From an uncultured Bacteroidota bacterium (lineage in GTDB: Bacteria; Bacteroidota; Bacteroidia; Bacteroidales; GCA-2748055), in assembly GCA_937129385.1 (NCBI GenBank), contig CAKZNC010000105.1, positions 1 through 39,211 on the forward strand: DNA of 39,211 nt, read 5' to 3'. Positions within the stretch are counted from its first letter, which is position 1, and each line of letters begins with the position of its first letter. Under the pieces are notes generated by a model. The model was not told where the DNA came from. It saw only the letters and a program-made list of their open reading frames with translations, and ran no database searches. A program made the translations under genes and the position numbers. Shown in pieces: positions 16,915 through 25,395 of the stretch.

Positions 16915-17055
16915 AGCAGATATATATTACTCTTTGCAAAGAAACAATCAGAATATTAGCTTACTATTACTCCACTGTTAGGTATATATTAATTTTTGGC
17001 TTCTATGTAAATTAATTATTAAATCTGCTGTAGACGCGCGTGAACATTCGAATGT

Positions 17056-17063
17056 TACCTTTG
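17056..17063 (+). promoter_or_regulatory. Candidate -7 element for the CDGSH genes
   Basis: TACCTTTG matches TAnnTTTG exactly and lies 30 bases before the start codon at 17094. No clear -33 TTTG is visible at the expected distance. Confidence 0.45.
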
Positions 17064-17093
17064 TTTTAAAACTTTGAATAAGTATCTTAAAAA

Positions 17094-17603
17094 ATGGAAG
17101 ACCCCAGGGACAGACAATATACGAATGGTGAGATTACAGTATTCTGGAAGCCATCTAAATGCATTCATGCCACAACCTGTTTCAGGGAATTGATCGAGGT
17201 ATTCAATCCGGGCAGGCGGCCGTGGGTGAATATGGAGGGAGCGCCAACACGAAGGATCATCGAGGTGGTAAAAAAGTGCCCCACACAGGCCCTTGAATTC
17301 AAATACAACCGGGAAATGGACCAGGATGAGATCGAATCAAACAACCCGGTTGTCGCTGAAGAAACCCCTGAGACCCTGAACAGGAAAGAAGAAAAAGAGG
17401 AGGAGAATCAAACCAGGCCGACCAGGATCAACCTGATGAAAGACGGACCGATTGTTGTCGAAGGGGACTTCAAAGTAATCGGACCGGAAGGAAACACCTT
17501 GAAATCCATGCTTATGACCTCATTCTGCAGGTGCGGGGGATCAAAGAGCATGCCCTTCTGCGATGGAACTCATCGAAAAATCGGTTTTTCAGAAAAGGAT
17601 TGA
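17094..17603 (+). CDS. Fer4_19 plus CDGSH iron-sulfur fusion protein
   Basis: This 169-residue protein joins two small iron-sulfur domains. The N-terminal part (about 8-72) matches the divergent mono-cluster Fer4_19 (YjdI-like) pattern, with C23, H25, C29 and C62 in KCIHATTCFRELIEVF and KKCPTQALEF. A charged linker (about 73-108, rich in Glu) leads to a CDGSH domain (about 110-169) with C145, C147, C156 and H160, the three-Cys one-His set that binds a 2Fe-2S cluster. The protein is probably cytosolic. CDGSH proteins are linked to redox sensing or cluster transfer, but this member's role is unknown. Its stop overlaps the start of a second CDGSH gene. Confidence 0.9.
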   Translation: MEDPRDRQYTNGEITVFWKPSKCIHATTCFRELIEVFNPGRRPWVNMEGAPTRRIIEVVKKCPTQALEFKYNREMDQDEIESNNPVVAEETPETLNRKEEKEEENQTRPTRINLMKDGPIVVEGDFKVIGPEGNTLKSMLMTSFCRCGGSKSMPFCDGTHRKIGFSEKD

Positions 17604-17797
17604 TGATGGAAAATAAAAACACACAATTTAAAGTAAATGCCGACGGACCCCTCGAAATTTCGGGTGAATTTGAACTTTTCGATACATCAGGCGAGATCAT
17701 TACACGCCAGGGGCCTATTTATCTTTGCAGGTGTGGCAACAGCAAGGATAAGCCCTTCTGTGACGGATCCCACAAGGCCTCAGATTTTTCCGGCTAG
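17603..17797 (+). CDS. Small CDGSH iron-sulfur protein
   Basis: This 64-residue protein is a single CDGSH domain with cluster ligands C42, C44, C53 and H57 in YLCRCGNSKDKPFCDGSH. Its start overlaps the stop of the previous gene (TGATG), which suggests translational coupling; the next ATG, at 17606, is an equal alternative. Longer in-frame starts from 17531 would overlap the upstream CDGSH domain and are rejected. It resembles the second half of its neighbour, so the pair may have arisen by duplication. Confidence 0.9.
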   Translation: MMENKNTQFKVNADGPLEISGEFELFDTSGEIITRQGPIYLCRCGNSKDKPFCDGSHKASDFSG

Positions 17798-17817
17798 GGG
17801 ATTTCGGTCTGAAAACA

Positions 17818-17825
17818 TATCTTTG
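17818..17825 (+). promoter_or_regulatory. Candidate -7 element for arginine deiminase
   Basis: TATCTTTG followed by C matches TAnnTTTG exactly and sits 28 bases before the start at 17853. No good -33 element is seen, so read-through from the CDGSH genes is also possible. Confidence 0.5.
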
Positions 17826-17852
17826 CATACTCGTTTACCGTAATATCATGGG

Positions 17853-19100
17853 ATGTCAAAAGTAAGTGTATACTCAGAAATTGGAACACTTGAAGGTGTG
17901 ATTCTTCATCCGCCCGGACCGGAAGTTGAGAATATGACCCCTAAGAATGCCGAGCGTGCATTGTATAGTGATATTCTCAATCTTGCAGTTGCCAGGAAAG
18001 AATACAATCAGCTGGAATGTGCACTTCAACATATCACCGAGACTTTCAGAATCATCGATCTACTTCGCGATATCCTACGGTCAGGGGAGGTGAAAGAAAA
18101 GATAATAAAGAAGACCTGCTACAACGAAAGAAGGCCCGAGATGCTTGGCTATCTGATGGACCTGGAGCCAGGTGAATTAAGTCGCCTGCTTATCCAGGGA
18201 GTTCCTCTGATCAAAGAGACACTTACAAATTTTCTGAGTGATGAAAATTTTGCGCTCAGACCGCTGCATAATTTCTTCTTTACCCGTGATGCTGCAATCA
18301 CTGTCCACGACAGGGTACTGATCGGAAAAATGGCAAACAAAGTGCGGGACAGGGAAGCGCTGATCATGGAGGCCATCTTCAACTACCATCCCCGACTAAG
18401 ATCACAGACAATCGTGGCAGATGACCATGATATCGCGGGAAACAGGATCACCATCGAAGGCGGTGATGTACTGGTCGCCCGTGAAGATATCCTGCTGGTT
18501 GGGATCGGAAGCAGAACTTCAACCCAGGGTGTGGATTTTATGATGCAGCAGGCACGCCAGGAAAAAAAACCTTTCCACATCATCGTCCAGGAACTGCCCC
18601 AGAAACCAGAATCTTTCATACACCTGGACATGGTTTTTACGTTGCTGGATCATGATACATGTATGGTCTATGAACCCTTGATCCTGCGACCCAATAAATA
18701 TGAAACGGTTCACATTGCACTCGATAACGGTGAAGTAAAATCGATTCGTACTGTCGAGAATATTCCTTCCATCCTCGCTAAGCTTGGCATGGATCTAAAA
18801 CCCGCATTCTGCGGCGGCATGAACGATTCCAATATCCAGGAAAGAGAACAATGGCATAGCGGTGCCAATTTCTTTGCTGTAGGCCCCGGGAAGATCATCG
18901 GCTACAACCGCAACATCAACACCATAGAAAATCTGAGTCAGAACGGATTTGAGGTATTGAAAGCACGTGACCTGCATCATGGAAAGATCAACCTGAATGA
19001 TTACCAGAAATATGTGCTTACCATAGACGGCAGTGAACTATCCAGGGGAGGCGGTGGTGCAAGATGCATGACGATGCCATTCAAACGCAAAAACGATTAA
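17853..19100 (+). CDS. arcA: Arginine deiminase
   Basis: This 415-residue enzyme of the guanidino-group modifying family hydrolyses L-arginine to citrulline and ammonia. The catalytic set is complete: FTRD at 143-146, EGGDV at 202-206, HLDMVF at 257-262 and the nucleophile Cys405 in SRGGGGARCMTMP. The length is normal. No ornithine carbamoyltransferase or carbamate kinase gene is adjacent, so the classic ATP-forming pathway is not encoded here as an operon. The start at 17853 follows a TAnnTTTG element. It converges with the phosphatase gene, with 19 bases between stops and no clear terminator. Confidence 0.95.
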   Translation: MSKVSVYSEIGTLEGVILHPPGPEVENMTPKNAERALYSDILNLAVARKEYNQLECALQHITETFRIIDLLRDILRSGEVKEKIIKKTCYNERRPEMLGYLMDLEPGELSRLLIQGVPLIKETLTNFLSDENFALRPLHNFFFTRDAAITVHDRVLIGKMANKVRDREALIMEAIFNYHPRLRSQTIVADDHDIAGNRITIEGGDVLVAREDILLVGIGSRTSTQGVDFMMQQARQEKKPFHIIVQELPQKPESFIHLDMVFTLLDHDTCMVYEPLILRPNKYETVHIALDNGEVKSIRTVENIPSILAKLGMDLKPAFCGGMNDSNIQEREQWHSGANFFAVGPGKIIGYNRNINTIENLSQNGFEVLKARDLHHGKINLNDYQKYVLTIDGSELSRGGGGARCMTMPFKRKND

Positions 19101-19119
19101 TCCGGCAGAATCCTGATGG

Positions 19120-19896
19120 CTAATACCCCTTAAGTTTCTCCAGCACTTTCTCTTCTGAAGGCACACCGGCAGGAAAGAGAGCACGCTGCCAGCTACCATA
19201 GATCGGATTGGGAAATACAATGAAACGAGTGCCAAATTCTTCAGCATGCTCCCCTACATGTTGCTTTCCATTGTTGGATTCCCTGTTGTCAAAAATTCCG
19301 TCAAAATCTCCCAGGTTATCTCCTCCCAGCAGGATCAGGTCATACTCCTTTCGTATCTTTTCCCTGCGAAGATCTTTTGAAGAAGTTGAGGTCTTTAGCA
19401 ACAGGTGAGTCGTATCAGCGAATGGAAAACCATGTTTTTGAAGGTTCTCTAACGTCGCATCTCGCAGGGAAATGTGCCTGTTTGAAACGTAAAACACTTC
19501 GATTCCGAGTTTTTCTGCCAGCTGAACGAACTGCAACGCTCCCGGGACAGGTGTAGCATCTTTCTTCATACACCATTCCTTCCATAATTCTTCTGAATAG
19601 GATGCTCCTGTACGCAAGAGATGAACGTTGAAAGGACTGTTATCCAGCACAGTTTCATCAATATCAAGTGATACCGCCGGGGGAAGACCCGGTTCATCCA
19701 CCGCATAATTCCGAATGACCTCAGTGGCGACATTGTACCCTTGAAGGTACAGTGCCTCAACCTCTGCAGCATACTGGATCCACATTAATGCCTGGACACC
19801 CATCATTCCCTGGTGTTCATTCGTTTCCTGTTCAAATTTACACCCGGGGAGCATCAACCCGATAATGGTTACAAAAACTGCGATTCTATGGTTCAT
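19120..19896 (-). CDS. 5'-nucleotidase/acid phosphatase lipoprotein, e(P4) family
   Basis: This 258-residue lipoprotein belongs to the HAD class IIIB (outer-membrane P4) phosphatases, which dephosphorylate nucleotides outside the cytoplasm. It has a signal with lipobox (LPGC, Cys19) and the HAD motif D78-I-D-E-T82. The other family segments are FYVSNRHISLRDATLENLQ and LILLGGDNLGDFD. The start at 19896 is chosen because it opens the signal peptide. A TAnnTTTG element (TAATTTTG on the minus strand, 19917-19924) lies just upstream, so in-frame starts as far as 20025 are unlikely. It is divergent from the DUF2851 gene. Confidence 0.93.
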   Translation of the reverse strand: MNHRIAVFVTIIGLMLPGCKFEQETNEHQGMMGVQALMWIQYAAEVEALYLQGYNVATEVIRNYAVDEPGLPPAVSLDIDETVLDNSPFNVHLLRTGASYSEELWKEWCMKKDATPVPGALQFVQLAEKLGIEVFYVSNRHISLRDATLENLQKHGFPFADTTHLLLKTSTSSKDLRREKIRKEYDLILLGGDNLGDFDGIFDNRESNNGKQHVGEHAEEFGTRFIVFPNPIYGSWQRALFPAGVPSEEKVLEKLKGY

Positions 19897-19916
19897 GATT
19901 AATTGAATTGGTAGTG

Positions 19917-19924
19917 CAAAATTA
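19917..19924 (-). promoter_or_regulatory. Candidate -7 element for the e(P4) phosphatase
   Basis: On the minus strand the bases read TAATTTTG, an exact TAnnTTTG. The start codon is 20 bases downstream. The -33 part is weak. Confidence 0.45.
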
Positions 19925-20109
19925 GGAAATTCAGAAGTGTATCTACCCTGGATCAGGCGATAATTACCAAACACCAGGTCTGATGACTCCTTCGTACCCG
20001 GAATTGAATACCAGTTCTGATTCAAATTGCATATACATTTCCCGAATGGATCATTGCATCGGGCCTGGATACGATAATCGGCGTTTTCAGCACATTAATA
20101 CTAAAAAAG

Positions 20110-21402
20110 ATGAAAAAGATCGACGAAACCTTTCTTCATTTTCTTTGGAAAAACCAGCAACTGACCGGGATCATAACGGAGCCTGTTGGTCAGGAGAATA
20201 TCATCATTCATGATCCAGGTATACATAACCAGGATGCAGGTCCCGACTTTTTCAATGCAAGGATTGAAATCAACGGCACGACCTGGGCCGGGAATGTAGA
20301 ACTCCATATCAATGCATCTGACTGGATGCGACATGGTCATTCAGAAGACCCAACCTACGATACCGTGATACTGCATGTTGTCTATTTTAATGATTGTGAG
20401 ATAACACGGCCTGACGGCAGTGTCATCCCAGCCGTACTTTTAAGATTCCCGACGCTGATGTGGGACCGTTATGCAGACCTGCTCAACAGTGGCAACTGGA
20501 TCCCGTGCCAGGATCATCTCAGGGACCAGGAACCTGTTCATGTCGCACAATGGACCTCTTCATTGATGACAGAAAAACTTGAGGAGAGGTGTGCGATGCT
20601 ACAGAAGAACCTGGAAGATGTTGATGGACACTACGATGCAGCCTTGTCAAGAATTCTGTTCAGGTCCTTCGGCATACCGGTAAATACCACTCCCTTCGAA
20701 ATGCTGTCCATCCTGATCCCCTACCCCATTCTACTGAGAAGTCGGAATGATCTGTATTTGCTTGAAGCTTTGCTGTTCGGACAGGCGGGTATGCTTTCTG
20801 TCTCAATGGCCCATGACAAATATGTGGAGGGGCTTCGACAGGAATACCAGAGATTGTCTTCAAGGTTAGATGGGACAGCTATGCCAGGTCATGCCTGGAA
20901 ATTCCTGAGAATGCGGCCCTCCTCATTCCCATCAGTAAGGATTGCACAACTCGCAGCGCTGATCAGAAAATCCTTCCCAATGCACCAATACCTGGAATCA
21001 TTGCCTCCGATCAATGATCTATACGAAATCCTGCAATCGCGCGCTGGAGATTACTGGAACAACCATTACCAGCTGGGAAAAGAGACAACAAACAGACCCA
21101 AGGTCACCGGTGATCATTTCATACGGATCCTCATCATCAACGCCATTGTCCCCTACCTTTTCTTTTTCGGAAAAAACAATGACAAACAGAAATTTTGTGA
21201 TTATTCCATCAGTCTCCTGGAAGAGTTGCCAGCCGAGAATAATGTAGTTTTAAAAAAATGGGGTAAATTTGGAATGAAACCGGCAAATGCTTTTGAAAGC
21301 CAGGCTTACCTGTATTTATATAAAAATTATTGTAAAAACAGGAAATGCCTGCAATGCCAGTTTGGAAACAATATGATCCTGGATGGCAAAAATCAGAAAT
21401 AA
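20110..21402 (+). CDS. DUF2851 family protein
   Basis: This 430-residue protein matches the DUF2851 family, typical of Bacteroidota. Marks are the opening ETFLHFLWKNQQL, the segment PGIHNQDAGPDFFNARIEI, and the HINASDWMRHGHSEDPTYDTVILHVVY block, which resembles a nuclease-like fold with conserved acidic and histidine residues. The C-terminus has a Cys cluster (CKNRKCLQCQFG) that could bind a metal or iron-sulfur cluster. There is no signal peptide, so it is probably cytosolic. The function is unknown. It overlaps the next gene by 20 bases, showing tight co-transcription with a K+ channel gene. Confidence 0.9.
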   Translation: MKKIDETFLHFLWKNQQLTGIITEPVGQENIIIHDPGIHNQDAGPDFFNARIEINGTTWAGNVELHINASDWMRHGHSEDPTYDTVILHVVYFNDCEITRPDGSVIPAVLLRFPTLMWDRYADLLNSGNWIPCQDHLRDQEPVHVAQWTSSLMTEKLEERCAMLQKNLEDVDGHYDAALSRILFRSFGIPVNTTPFEMLSILIPYPILLRSRNDLYLLEALLFGQAGMLSVSMAHDKYVEGLRQEYQRLSSRLDGTAMPGHAWKFLRMRPSSFPSVRIAQLAALIRKSFPMHQYLESLPPINDLYEILQSRAGDYWNNHYQLGKETTNRPKVTGDHFIRILIINAIVPYLFFFGKNNDKQKFCDYSISLLEELPAENNVVLKKWGKFGMKPANAFESQAYLYLYKNYCKNRKCLQCQFGNNMILDGKNQK

Positions 21403-22408
21403 AAGTCTTACATCTGTTCTCACTGCAATACTCCTTTTACTGGTCGTGATCATTGTAGGTCTGACAGGATACAGGATCCTGGGATTCACACTTGTGGAGG
21501 CATTTTACCAGACCATCATCACCATTGCTACAGTTGGATTCAAGGAGGTGCATGACTTGAGTCCGAACGGAATGATCTTCACAGCTTTTCTGATCATATT
21601 CTCTTTCGGTATATTTGCATATGCCGTATCTACCCTCACAAGGTACATCGTCGAAGGCGTTTACAGGAACACAATAAAGGATACCAGAGTGAAAAGAAAA
21701 ATTGACCGATTAACAAATCATGTGGTGGTTTGTGGGTACGGGCGAAACGGGAAACAAACTGCCTCGGAACTTATTGAACATGATGTACCCCTCCTTGTGG
21801 TTGAAAAAGACCCGGAAATCATTGAATCATTGCGCTCAATCCCCGGTATGCTCTACATTGAAGGAGACGCGGTAGACGAGGAGATCATCAGGCAGGCAAG
21901 ACTCGAGTATGCGAAAGCTTTGATCACTACCCTTCCCGTTGATGCAGACAATCTCTTCGTTGTCCTTACGGCAAAGGAGCTAAATCCTGAACTTACCATT
22001 ATCAGCCGGGCATCGGCAGACCATGCCGATATCAAATTGAAACGTGCTGGTGCTACGAATGTGATCATGCCCGACAAGATAGGCGGACAAAGAATGGCGA
22101 AGCTTGTGGCACAACCCGATATTGTTGAATTTGTTGATTATATGCTTCTGCAAAGCGCTGAAAACGTAGTGCTTGAAGAAATCACATGTGAAAATATCGC
22201 TGCCTGCTTTGCCGGAAAATCCATCCGGGAACTTGACCTCAGGAATGAGTCAGGGGCGAACATCATTGGCATGAAACGGGCAGATATGTCTTACCTGATC
22301 AACCCCCTTCCCGAAACGGAACTCGATTCAAGTGACAGGCTGTTTGTGCTGGGAACAAGAAAACAGATCCAGCGACTTAAGAATGTAATCACCATGGAAT
22401 CAAAATAG
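21383..22408 (+). CDS. Potassium channel subunit with RCK (TrkA-N/TrkA-C) domains
   Basis: This 341-residue protein has two transmembrane helices (about 10-31 and 63-88) flanking a pore loop with filter TIATVGFKEV (T50-V51-G52-F53). A cytosolic RCK domain follows, with the nucleotide-binding loop CGYGRNG (117-123), the acidic E141 in VVEKD, and a C-terminal TrkA_C domain (about 255-341). The layout is that of MthK/Kch-type ligand-gated K+ channels. The filter lacks the GD of the usual TVGYGD. The start at 21383 lies inside the end of DUF2851 and suggests translational coupling. Confidence 0.92.
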   Translation: MAKIRNKSLTSVLTAILLLLVVIIVGLTGYRILGFTLVEAFYQTIITIATVGFKEVHDLSPNGMIFTAFLIIFSFGIFAYAVSTLTRYIVEGVYRNTIKDTRVKRKIDRLTNHVVVCGYGRNGKQTASELIEHDVPLLVVEKDPEIIESLRSIPGMLYIEGDAVDEEIIRQARLEYAKALITTLPVDADNLFVVLTAKELNPELTIISRASADHADIKLKRAGATNVIMPDKIGGQRMAKLVAQPDIVEFVDYMLLQSAENVVLEEITCENIAACFAGKSIRELDLRNESGANIIGMKRADMSYLINPLPETELDSSDRLFVLGTRKQIQRLKNVITMESK

Positions 22409-22492
22409 GTCATGCGCTTATACTATACCTATGAATGATCTGAATGTCATTGAAACTGCTGGTTATCAGCGCCAATAAATTTATTGTTGTTA

Positions 22493-22522
22493 TTGTAATT
22501 TTCAAAAAAATGAATACCTTTG
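22493..22522 (+). promoter_or_regulatory. Bacteroidota-type promoter for rpsO
   Basis: A -33 TTG at 22493-22495 and a -7 TACCTTTG at 22515-22522, with a 19-base spacer, match the consensus well. The start codon of rpsO lies 43 bases after the -7 element. Confidence 0.65.
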
Positions 22523-22564
22523 CGTCTCTAAAATTAGAAACAGATACTAAAGCACAAGAAAAGA

Positions 22565-22834
22565 ATGTATTTAACGGCTGAAAAGAAACAGGAGATTTTC
22601 AAGAAGTACGGAAAATCAGAATCCAATACCGGATCTGCTGAAGGTCAGATTGCTCTTTTTACATACAGGATCAACCATCTTACAGAGCACCTGAAAGCTA
22701 ACAACAAGGACCACAGCACACAACGTGCATTATTACGCCTCGTGGGTAAACGCAGGAGTCTTCTCGATTACCTTAAAGAGAAAGACATTGAGCGCTACAG
22801 GGCACTCATCAAAGACCTAAAGATCAGGAAATAA
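22565..22834 (+). CDS. rpsO: 30S ribosomal protein S15
   Basis: This 89-residue protein is the standard length of S15, which binds 16S rRNA early in small-subunit assembly. The segments [25 protein letters not shown] and [22 protein letters not shown] are diagnostic. It is followed by a strong terminator and then pnp, the same gene order as in many bacteria. S15 represses its own translation in E. coli; nothing here shows whether that occurs. Confidence 0.98.
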   Translation: MYLTAEKKQEIFKKYGKSESNTGSAEGQIALFTYRINHLTEHLKANNKDHSTQRALLRLVGKRRSLLDYLKEKDIERYRALIKDLKIRK

Positions 22835-22854
22835 ATATTATTTATTCGTCGGGG

Positions 22855-22884
22855 AAAGGCAATTTGAAATTGCCTTTCTTTTTA
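22855..22884 (+). terminator. Hairpin terminator between rpsO and pnp
   Basis: A perfect 10-bp stem AAAGGCAATT/AATTGCCTTT (22855-22864 and 22868-22877) with loop TGA is followed by CTTTTTATA. Only 25 bases separate it from the pnp start, so pnp is probably reached by partial read-through. Confidence 0.9.
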
Positions 22885-22909
22885 TACGTAGTTTTTTATA
22901 AAATTAGAT

Positions 22910-25165
22910 ATGTCAAAACCAACACCAATTATTAAAACCATCGACCTTGGCGATGGGAGAGATATTAAAATAGAAACTGGAAAACTTGCCAAACAGGCCG
23001 ATGGCTCTGTTGTCGTCAGCATGGGCAGCACCATGCTCCTTGCTACAGTTGTTTCAGCAAAAGAGGCCAAAGAAGATGTGGACTTTATGCCATTATCGGT
23101 TGAATACCGGGAGAAATATTCATCACATGGCAGGTTTCCCGGCGGATTCCTGAAAAGGGAAGCTCGTCCAGGAGACCATGAAATCCTGATTTCAAGGCTG
23201 ATCGACAGGGCATTGCGTCCACTCTTCCCGGAGGATTTTCATGCAGACACTTTCGTAAATGTTTCATTGATTTCTGCCGACGGTGAGGTTATGCCTGATG
23301 CACTGGCCGGACTTGCAGCTTCTGCTGCACTTGCGGTTTCTGACATACCATTCAATGGCCCGATTGCAGAGGCAAGGGTAGCACGCATTGAGGGTAAATT
23401 TATGATCAATCCTACATTCGAGGAATTGGAGCAGGCAGACATTGATATAATGGTGGGGGCAACCTATGACAATATCCTGATGGTTGAGGGTGAAATGAGT
23501 GAGGTTTCCGAGGAGGAGATGCTCGAAGCGATAAAAATTGCGCATGAGGCTCTGAAGCCGATGTGCGCTGTTCAGAAAGAACTTGAAAAAGAGTGCGGAA
23601 AAACCAAGAAACGCGAATACAATCACGAGGAAAATGATGAAGAGCTAAAAGCCAGGGTCTGGAAAGAGCTGAAAAGTGATTGTGAAAAAGTTGCAGCATC
23701 CTCTAACAATGACAAACATGAAAGAACAGAAGCCTTTGCAAAGGTGAAAGAAGATTTCATTGAAAAGGTGACCGCCGAAATGGGCGAAGAAAAGGTAAAT
23801 ACCACACTCATCGACAGGTACTACCACGATCTTGAAAAAGAGGCAGTCCGCAACCTGATCCTCGATAAGGGCATTCGGCTTGATGGCAGGAAAACAGATG
23901 AGATCAGAGATATCTGGTGCGAGGTAGATTACCTGCCTGGCGCACATGGCTCAGCAGTCTTCACAAGGGGAGAAACACAATCTCTCACAACGATCACCCT
24001 TGGTACAAAGATGGATGAAAAGCAGATTGACCAGGTACTTACACAGGGATCTGAGAAATTTGTACTTCATTATAATTTTCCACCATTTTCTACAGGTGAT
24101 GCCAGGCCCATGAGGGGTACTAGCCGTCGCGAAATTGGTCATGGTAACCTTGCTCATCGTGCATTGAAAAAGATGGTGCCGGATCCGGCAGATCTGCCCT
24201 ATGCACTCAGGATTGTTTCAGACATTCTTGAGTCAAATGGGTCCTCTTCCATGGCAACCGTTTGCGCAGGAACACTGGCATTGATGGATGCTGGAATTCA
24301 GATCAATAAACCTGTATCAGGGATCGCTATGGGATTGATCACTGAGAAGGAGGGCGGCAGGTTTGCTGTTCTTTCCGATATTCTCGGCGATGAAGATCAC
24401 CTTGGAGATATGGACTTTAAAGTGACTGGAACCAGGGACGGAATCACTGCCACACAGATGGACATCAAGGTGGACGGACTTTCATACGAGGTGCTTGCAA
24501 AAGCCCTCGCCCAGGCAAAACAAGGAAGACTCCATATCCTGGATGTGATGTCAGAAACCATTGCCGAGCCAAATGCAGAATTAAAGCCGCATGCACCAAG
24601 GATCGAGCGCATTGAAATTGATAAGGAATTCATAGGTGCTATCATCGGGCCGGGAGGTAAAGTGATCCAGGAGATCCAGGCAGAAACCGGTACAACCATC
24701 ACCATTGATGAGGTTGAAAATAAAGGGATCGTTGATGTGTTCGCTTCAAATAGAGATTCCATCGAAGGGGCAATGAACAGGATTAAAAACATCATTGCTG
24801 TTCCCGAAGTAGATACCGTTTACGAAGGAAAAGTAAGAAGTATTCAGCCGTATGGCGCCTTCGTGGAGATCCTTCCCGGAAAGGACGGACTCCTGCATAT
24901 ATCGGAAATTGAATGGGGCCGCCTTGAAAAAGTTGAAGACGTTCTCAAGGAGGGAGATATCATCGAAGTAAAATTGATCGGTATCGAACCTGGCTCAGGG
25001 AAACTGAAACTTTCAAGAAGGGCTCTGCTTCCAAAACCCGAAGGTTTTGTGGAACCGGAACGTCGTAATTCCGGGAATCGCAGGGATAACAGGGACAGAA
25101 GGGATAACAGGGATCGCAGGGACAACCGCGATCGTCGTGACAACCGCGACCGTCGGAGGGATTAA
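22910..25165 (+). CDS. pnp: Polyribonucleotide nucleotidyltransferase (PNPase)
   Basis: This 751-residue 3'-5' phosphorolytic exoribonuclease works in RNA decay. It has two RNase PH-like domains (about 1-230 and 310-550) separated by a helical linker. The second includes [10 protein letters not shown] and the [23 protein letters not shown] block. A KH domain (about 555-620, [12 protein letters not shown] at 578-589) and an S1 domain (about 637-705, [17 protein letters not shown]) follow. After S1 the protein ends in a basic/acidic tail made of four copies of RRDNRD (residues 724-747). Its gene lies just after rpsO and a terminator. Confidence 0.98.
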   Translation: MSKPTPIIKTIDLGDGRDIKIETGKLAKQADGSVVVSMGSTMLLATVVSAKEAKEDVDFMPLSVEYREKYSSHGRFPGGFLKREARPGDHEILISRLIDRALRPLFPEDFHADTFVNVSLISADGEVMPDALAGLAASAALAVSDIPFNGPIAEARVARIEGKFMINPTFEELEQADIDIMVGATYDNILMVEGEMSEVSEEEMLEAIKIAHEALKPMCAVQKELEKECGKTKKREYNHEENDEELKARVWKELKSDCEKVAASSNNDKHERTEAFAKVKEDFIEKVTAEMGEEKVNTTLIDRYYHDLEKEAVRNLILDKGIRLDGRKTDEIRDIWCEVDYLPGAHGSAVFTRGETQSLTTITLGTKMDEKQIDQVLTQGSEKFVLHYNFPPFSTGDARPMRGTSRREIGHGNLAHRALKKMVPDPADLPYALRIVSDILESNGSSSMATVCAGTLALMDAGIQINKPVSGIAMGLITEKEGGRFAVLSDILGDEDHLGDMDFKVTGTRDGITATQMDIKVDGLSYEVLAKALAQAKQGRLHILDVMSETIAEPNAELKPHAPRIERIEIDKEFIGAIIGPGGKVIQEIQAETGTTITIDEVENKGIVDVFASNRDSIEGAMNRIKNIIAVPEVDTVYEGKVRSIQPYGAFVEILPGKDGLLHISEIEWGRLEKVEDVLKEGDIIEVKLIGIEPGSGKLKLSRRALLPKPEGFVEPERRNSGNRRDNRDRRDNRDRRDNRDRRDNRDRRRD
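25079..25162 (+). repeat. 18-bp tandem repeat encoding the RRDNRD tail of PNPase
   Basis: Four 18-base units (25079-25096, 25097-25114, 25115-25132, 25133-25150), each coding RRDNRD, are followed by a partial unit coding RRRD. Codon use drifts along the array (AGG to CGT/CGC), so the units are not identical copies. Unit number could vary between strains. Confidence 0.85.
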
Positions 25166-25182
25166 AACGATTCGTAGAAAGA

Positions 25183-25215
25183 AAAAGCCGCTTCAATTAA
25201 ATTGAGGCGGCTTTT
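25183..25215 (+). terminator. Rho-independent terminator after pnp
   Basis: A 15-bp stem with one G-T wobble (25183-25197 and 25201-25215, loop TAA) has AAAA on the left and TTTT on the right. It lies 17 bases after the pnp stop. Confidence 0.93.
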
Positions 25216-25293
25216 ATATATAAGTTATCCCAAATCAGGGAACATTCCTTGAATCAACTGAAATTGTGTGAGTTCTAAAGCATAAGATTTATC

Positions 25294-25324
25294 TTGTATG
25301 TCTGTATTGGGATCAATAACTTTA
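25294..25324 (+). promoter_or_regulatory. Candidate promoter for the prolyl oligopeptidase gene
   Basis: TTG at 25294-25296 and TAACTTTA at 25317-25324 (one mismatch to TAnnTTTG) are 20 bases apart. The start codon is 71 bases downstream. The remaining bases between the pnp terminator and this gene show nothing else. Confidence 0.4.
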
Positions 25325-25395
25325 GTACAACAATTCGATGCGACCCCGTTTCATATTACAAATGATGACTTATAAACCCTTCTAATCCGATAAAA

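Noticed and set aside
16931-16942. Palindrome TCTTTGCAAAGA upstream of the small CarboxypepD_reg gene
   Set aside because: It is only 12 bp, and it overlaps a degenerate -7 element, so it may be chance in AT-rich DNA.
19983-20213. Small plus-strand open frame near the start of the DUF2851 gene
   Set aside because: It overlaps the DUF2851 coding region in another frame and has no motif; the DUF2851 match is strong.
24397-24795. Open frame of 132 codons on the minus strand
   Set aside because: It is antisense to the conserved RNase PH and KH parts of pnp.
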